Assembly (NCBI RefSeq): GCF_000717185.1
Contig: NZ_JNYE01000071.1
Span: 1 to 40,398 of the forward strand
Source of the DNA: Kitasatospora phosalacinea
Lineage (GTDB): Bacteria; Actinomycetota; Actinomycetes; Streptomycetales; Streptomycetaceae
Direction of reading: 5' to 3'
DNA: 40,398 bases
Shown here in pieces: positions 37,342 through 40,398 of the stretch. The notes under the pieces were generated by a model. That model had not been told where the DNA came from. It made no database searches and was given only the letters and a program-made list of their open reading frames with translations. Numbering within the stretch: position 1 is the first letter of the stretch; the number at the start of each line of letters is the position of its first letter. The position numbers and the translations under genes were made by a program.

Positions 37342-37845
37342 GTGGGTGGGGCTGTGGAGTCGACGGACAACGGGATCAGCGGCGGCACCTTCGGATCATC
37401 GCTCCAGGCCGGGACGGTCAACGGCGGTGTGCACATGGGCGCGGCGGCGCAGAACTCCGGCCACCAGGACGGCATGCGCGATGCGTACCGCACCGCGTAC
37501 CGCGAGTTCAAGGTCGTCCTCGATGCGGTGCGCGCAATGGCGTACCCGACGGGCGAGAAGCCGTGGAGCCGCCTCGACGAGACCCTCAGGCAGTCCGACG
37601 CGAGGCTCGTCGGCGCCCGGGAGCAGATCGACCTCTTCGCCCCGGGCGGGGTCAGGGACGAGTTCCTCGCGGTCTGCGGGGCGATCACCGGCATCAGGGT
37701 GCCGGTCTCCTTCGGCGTGGTCTTCGAGATCCTCGGGGCGGAGGGTCGGCGGGACGAGCACCTCTCCCCGTTCGTCGACAAGCTGGAAGCCGCGATGAAG
37801 CGGTTCACGTCAGCGGTCAGGAAGGCCGAGGGCTGGAGCGACTGA
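37342..37845 (+). CDS. Small protein with an amyloid-signalling-like N-terminal motif
   Basis: The product is 167 residues (GTG 37342; GTG 37354 is alternative). The N-terminus contains ISGGTFGSSLQAGTVNGG, a Gly/Asn/Gln-rich segment in the style of the short amyloid-forming motifs seen at the ends of actinobacterial NLR-linked effectors. The rest is helical: MRDAYRTAYREFKVVLDAVRAMAYP, EKPWSRLDETLRQSDARLVGAREQIDLFAP and FVDKLEAAMKRFTSAVRKAEGW. I recognise no named family. TACGCT (37309-37314) may be its -10 box. If the motif is real it could self-assemble or recruit a partner; no NLR gene is within the window. Confidence 0.6.
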   Translation: MGGAVESTDNGISGGTFGSSLQAGTVNGGVHMGAAAQNSGHQDGMRDAYRTAYREFKVVLDAVRAMAYPTGEKPWSRLDETLRQSDARLVGAREQIDLFAPGGVRDEFLAVCGAITGIRVPVSFGVVFEILGAEGRRDEHLSPFVDKLEAAMKRFTSAVRKAEGWSD

Positions 37846-38184
37846 ACCCGGCGGCGTGAAAGTTTCCGGGGAGCGGCGGGTTTTCGGACCCCCTCCGAAA
37901 TGGGAAGCAACGTGTACGGAGGGCCCCTTCGACGGCCGTTCGACAGCCGCTCGACCGGGCGAAAGGCCGTCAAGGGCGCTCGACGGGACGGGAGTTCGCG
38001 GCGCCCGGGACGGCGTTTCGCGGTGCGCGGGGCCTGCCGCCGGGGCCGGTCGGGCCGCTAGCATCGGCCGCGGTTCGCTGCGGGAGCGCTCCCACGCTTC
38101 GGTTCCCGCATCGTCCCCGGTCAGCATGCCCCCACCTCGATGCCGACCGCCTCTCCCACCCGAGAGCACCCCCCGGAGGACACC
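37846..38184 (+). promoter_or_regulatory. Cellulase upstream region with CebR box
   Basis: CGGGAGCGCTCCCA (38081-38094) matches the 14-bp CebR operator TGGGAGCGCTCCCA at 13 positions. TAGCAT (38059-38064) lies just upstream as a possible -10, so bound CebR would block transcription and cello-oligosaccharides would relieve it. Further up, TGAAAGTTTCC (37857-37867) resembles the CGAAANTTTCG boxes of glycosidase genes, and TTTCGGA-CCCCC-TCCGAAA (37882-37900) is a perfect hairpin. No gene was found in this 339-bp gap. Confidence 0.7.
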
Positions 38185-39654
38185 GTGCACACCCCCGACC
38201 CCCACCGGCGCACCGCCGTTCCGCCCGCCCGGCCGACCCGTCGCGCCGCGGCCCTCGCCCTCGCCGCGGTGACCGCGGCCGTCGGCCTGGTCGCCGCCGC
38301 CCAGGGCGGCGCGGACGCGGCCGTGCAGGGCAGCCTCGCCGCCGACACCCAGTTCTACAAGGACCCGACCTCCCAGGCCGTCAGGTGGGTCGCCGCCAAC
38401 CCCGGGGACTCCCGGACGCCGGTGATCTCCAAGCGGATCGCCAGCCAGCCGCAGGGCATCTGGGTCGCCAACTACCGCCCCGACACCGTCACCTCGGACG
38501 TCCGCACCATCACCTCCGCCGCCGCCCAGGCCGGCCAGGTGCCGGTGCTGGTCGCCTACATGATCCCCAACCGGGACTGCGGCGGCGCCTCCGCGGGCGG
38601 CGCCCCCGACCTCGCCTCGTACGACGCCTGGGTCGGCAAGTTCGCGGCCGGGCTCGGCAGTTCGCGCTCGATCGTGGTGCTGGAACCCGACTCGATCGCG
38701 CTCACCACCTGCCTCAGCGCCCAGCAGCAGAACGACCGCTTCGCCTCGCTGGCCCGCGCCGTCAACACCATCCACGCGGCCAGCCCCAACGCCAAGGTCT
38801 ACCTCGACGGCGGCCACTCCACCTGGAACTCCCCCTCCGAGCAGGCCAACCGGCTGCGCAGCGCGGGCGTGCTCAACTCGAACGGCTTCTTCACCAACGT
38901 CTCCAACTTCAACGCCACCTCCAACGAGGTCTCCTTCGCCCACGGCGTGCTCAACGCCCTCGGCAACCCCGGCAACCTGCACGCCGTCATCGACACCAGC
39001 CGCAACGGCAACGGCCCCGCGGGCAGCGCCTGGTGCGACCCCTCCGGCCGCAAGATCGGCAACTACCCGACCGCCGCCACCAACGACAGCGGCATCGACG
39101 CCTACCTGTGGATCAAGCCCCCGGGCGAGGCCGACGGCTGCGCCGCGGCGGCGGGCACCTTCGTCCCCGACATCGCCTACCAGCTGGCGGTGAACGCGGC
39201 CGACCCGAGCACGCCGCCGACCTCCCAGCCGCCGACCTCGCAGCCGCCGACCTCGCAGCCGCCGACCTCGCAGCCGCCGACCTCCCAGCCCCCGTCCTCC
39301 CCGCCGCCCGCGTCCTCGCAGCCGCCGACCGGCAACGCGTCCTGCTCGATCGCCTACCGGGCCAACTCCTGGACGGGCGGCTTCACCGCCGACGTCACGG
39401 TGAAGAACACCGGCAGCAGCGCGATCTCCGGCTGGAAGCTCGCCTGGACGTTCCCCGGTGACCAGAAGATCACCAGCGCCTGGAACGCCACCGTCACCCA
39501 GAACGGGACCGCCGTCACCGCCACCGACCTCGGCTACAACGGCACCCTGGCGGCCGGCGCCTCCACCAGCTTCGGCCTGCAGGCCACCTACGGGTCGAAC
39601 AACACCGCCCCGAGCGCCTTCACGCTGAACGGCGCCGCCTGCACCACCTCCTGA
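38185..39654 (+). CDS. Secreted GH6 cellulase with C-terminal CBM2
   Basis: The product is 489 residues from GTG 38185, after CGGAGGA. Residues 1-46 form a Sec-type signal (RRAAALALAAVTAAVGLVAAA). The GH6 catalytic domain spans about 50-345 and shows both family signatures, VAYMIPNRDCGGASAGG (catalytic acid Asp131) and IVVLEPDSIA (Asp169). The short catalytic domain indicates an open-cleft endoglucanase rather than a tunnel cellobiohydrolase. A PPTSQ-repeat linker (about 344-385) leads to a CBM2 (NASCSIAYRANSWTGGFTADVTVKNTG ... FTLNGAACTTS) with two end Cys. It cleaves cellulose outside the cell; CebR control is expected. Confidence 0.95.
   Translation: MHTPDPHRRTAVPPARPTRRAAALALAAVTAAVGLVAAAQGGADAAVQGSLAADTQFYKDPTSQAVRWVAANPGDSRTPVISKRIASQPQGIWVANYRPDTVTSDVRTITSAAAQAGQVPVLVAYMIPNRDCGGASAGGAPDLASYDAWVGKFAAGLGSSRSIVVLEPDSIALTTCLSAQQQNDRFASLARAVNTIHAASPNAKVYLDGGHSTWNSPSEQANRLRSAGVLNSNGFFTNVSNFNATSNEVSFAHGVLNALGNPGNLHAVIDTSRNGNGPAGSAWCDPSGRKIGNYPTAATNDSGIDAYLWIKPPGEADGCAAAAGTFVPDIAYQLAVNAADPSTPPTSQPPTSQPPTSQPPTSQPPTSQPPSSPPPASSQPPTGNASCSIAYRANSWTGGFTADVTVKNTGSSAISGWKLAWTFPGDQKITSAWNATVTQNGTAVTATDLGYNGTLAAGASTSFGLQATYGSNNTAPSAFTLNGAACTTS
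39214..39288 (+). repeat. Five 15-bp repeats encoding PPTSQ
   Basis: Five in-frame 15-bp units (CCGCCGACCTCSCAG) encode PPTSQ and build the flexible linker of the cellulase. Degenerate copies follow to 39340. Confidence 0.9.
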
Positions 39655-39667
39655 GCCATCCTCCCCA

Positions 39668-39705
39668 GCCCCGTCGGCCACCCCCCACCCGTGGGCCGAC
39701 GGGGC
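39668..39705. terminator. Cellulase terminator
   Basis: GCCCCGTCGGCC (39668-39679) pairs with GGCCGACGGGGC (39694-39705), and the stem extends by a few bases with one bulge. It is followed by a short TTTT (39713-39716). Between convergent genes it may work in both directions. Confidence 0.75.
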
Positions 39706-39744
39706 ACCCTCCTTTTCCGGCCCTGGGGCGCCCGGGAGCGCGCC

Positions 39745-40131
39745 TCAGGGCCGGAGCTGAACGGCCGTCACCATCACGTAGCCGACCAGCAGGCCGAACA
39801 GGCACACCGCCGTGACGTAGCGCGGCGTGAACGGCAGCCCCGCGAGCGACGGGTACAGCAGGACGGCGCCGCCCGCCGCGAGGTCCGCGACGTACAGGCC
39901 GTCGGGCGGGACGATGCCCGTGCTGCGGGCCGCCCAGCCGGTGGCGATCAGGAAACCCGTCAGCAGGGTGAACCCGGACAGCAGCCCGGAGCCGATCGCC
40001 CCGAGCGTGGGATGCGGTTCCGGGAACGGCTCACCCTCCGGAACCTCGGGACGCACCCGGTGCGCCACCGCGAGCGCGCCCACGGCGAGGGCCATGGCCC
40101 CGAGGGCGCCGATCAACGGAGCGGGATTCAA
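39745..40131 (-). CDS. Integral membrane protein of unknown function
   Basis: The product is 128 residues from TTG 40131. Four hydrophobic helices are visible: LIGALGAMALAVGALAVAHRV, TLGAIGSGLLSGFTLLTGFLIATGWAA, VADLAAGGAVLLYPSLAGL and YVTAVCLFGLLVGYVMVTAVQL. AGGAGGAG lies 3 nt before the TTG, and the TTG overlaps the stop of the upstream gene (TTGA), so the pair is translationally coupled. That is why this rare start is preferred over the ATG at 40221, which lies inside the preceding gene. I do not recognise the family. Confidence 0.7.
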   Translation of the reverse strand: MNPAPLIGALGAMALAVGALAVAHRVRPEVPEGEPFPEPHPTLGAIGSGLLSGFTLLTGFLIATGWAARSTGIVPPDGLYVADLAAGGAVLLYPSLAGLPFTPRYVTAVCLFGLLVGYVMVTAVQLRP

Positions 40132-40398
40132 CGGCTCCTCCTGGAGAAGGCGAAGTGCTGCCCGACGAGGGCCGCGAGCGCGGCCGGCAGCAGGACGGTG
40201 ACGAGCAGGACGGTCGCCCACACGGAGGGCTCGATCGGGCCCGGCCCGGCCGGGGTGTCCGGGGGCGGTGCGGCGACCAGCGTCGCGGGTGCGGCGGTCG
40301 GGGTGGGGGTCGGAGTCGGTGCGGCGGCCGGGGCGGGGGTCGGAGTCGGAGTCGGTGAGGTCGTGGCGGTGGGGGCGGCGGGTCGGACGGTTGCTGCC
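40128..40398 (-). CDS. Partial cell-surface/membrane protein with Pro-Thr stalk
   Basis: The gene enters from the right edge, so the N-terminus is missing. The visible 90 codons read a low-complexity stalk rich in PTPTPTP and APAAAP, then ATLVAAPPPDTPAGPGPIEPSVWATVLLVTVLLPAALAALVGQHFAFSRRSR-stop. The latter is a single transmembrane helix with a short basic cytosolic tail, as in surface-anchored proteins. Its stop overlaps the start of the next gene. The repetitive stalk is encoded by GGGGTCGGAGTCGG-type repeats on the plus strand. Confidence 0.65.
   Translation of the reverse strand, partial: AATVRPAAPTATTSPTPTPTPAPAAAPTPTPTPTAAPATLVAAPPPDTPAGPGPIEPSVWATVLLVTVLLPAALAALVGQHFAFSRRSR

Noticed and set aside
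37856..38272. A 138-codon frame upstream of and overlapping the cellulase
   Set aside because: The cellulase frame from GTG 38185 has a signal peptide and ribosome-binding site. The other frame is compositional, and the CebR box lies within it.
39214..39340. CRISPR-like regular repeats
   Set aside because: The repeats are 15 bp, contiguous, in frame and encode the PPTSQ cellulase linker, with no spacers.

Overview
The window is about 40 kb of very GC-rich DNA with strongly G/C-biased third codon positions, TetR/MerR/ArsR-type regulators, mycothiol-pathway (DinB-like) proteins, a CebR-type cellulase operator and IS relics. All of this points to a Streptomyces/Kitasatospora-type actinomycete chromosome. 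No rRNA, tRNA or CRISPR array was seen.

Layout. (1) 1-7.5 kb is a patchwork of small housekeeping or accessory genes: methyltransferases, a VOC protein, a DinB-like gene interrupted by a 175-bp hairpin element, a CPT-like kinase, YbaK, MsrA, an FBP-type Zn protein, a GNAT enzyme and a lipoprotein. (2) 7.5-11.3 kb is a decayed region with a truncated Zn-ribbon gene, an internally deleted IS3 relic, a truncated IS630 transposase and a Fic-domain gene. (3) 11.3-13.7 kb holds an NmrA-like oxidoreductase divergent from a TetR regulator coupled to a frameshifted DUF6228 gene. (4) 14.0-21.5 kb is the most distinctive block: an ACP-dependent acyl-assembly operon encoding an acyltransferase/acyl-CoA oxidase fusion, two different KAS III enzymes, an SDR, an ACP and a KAS II. 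(5) 21.6-22.5 kb holds soxR divergent from a 7Fe ferredoxin with a textbook SoxR promoter. (6) 22.7-26.8 kb has a chimeric secreted CitE fragment, a TetR/SDR divergent pair with paired operators, a hypothetical gene, and SDR and methyltransferase relics. (7) 27-35.3 kb holds a Tat-exported PhoD phosphatase, a membrane protein, a methyltransferase, an ABC-ATPase relic, a CGNR regulator divergent from an MFS exporter, and a SMI1/KNR4-TetR pair. (8) 35.4-40.4 kb holds a FAD monooxygenase under a clear operator, an ArsR-rhodanese fusion, a small protein with an amyloid-signalling-like motif, a GH6-CBM2 cellulase with a CebR box, and the start of a membrane-protein operon.

How the parts work together. 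In the acyl operon the AT domain could load an acyl group, the two KAS III enzymes would prime or release chains on the ACP, KAS II would elongate, the SDR would reduce the keto group, and the flavin oxidase domain would desaturate. No dehydratase, enoyl reductase, thioesterase or phosphopantetheinyl transferase is nearby, so these would have to come from primary metabolism. The adjacent SoxR/ferredoxin pair suggests, but does not prove, a link to a redox-active product. A recurring theme across the window is decay and slippage: at least eight broken genes or relics and many short tandem repeats in intergenic gaps and protein linkers.
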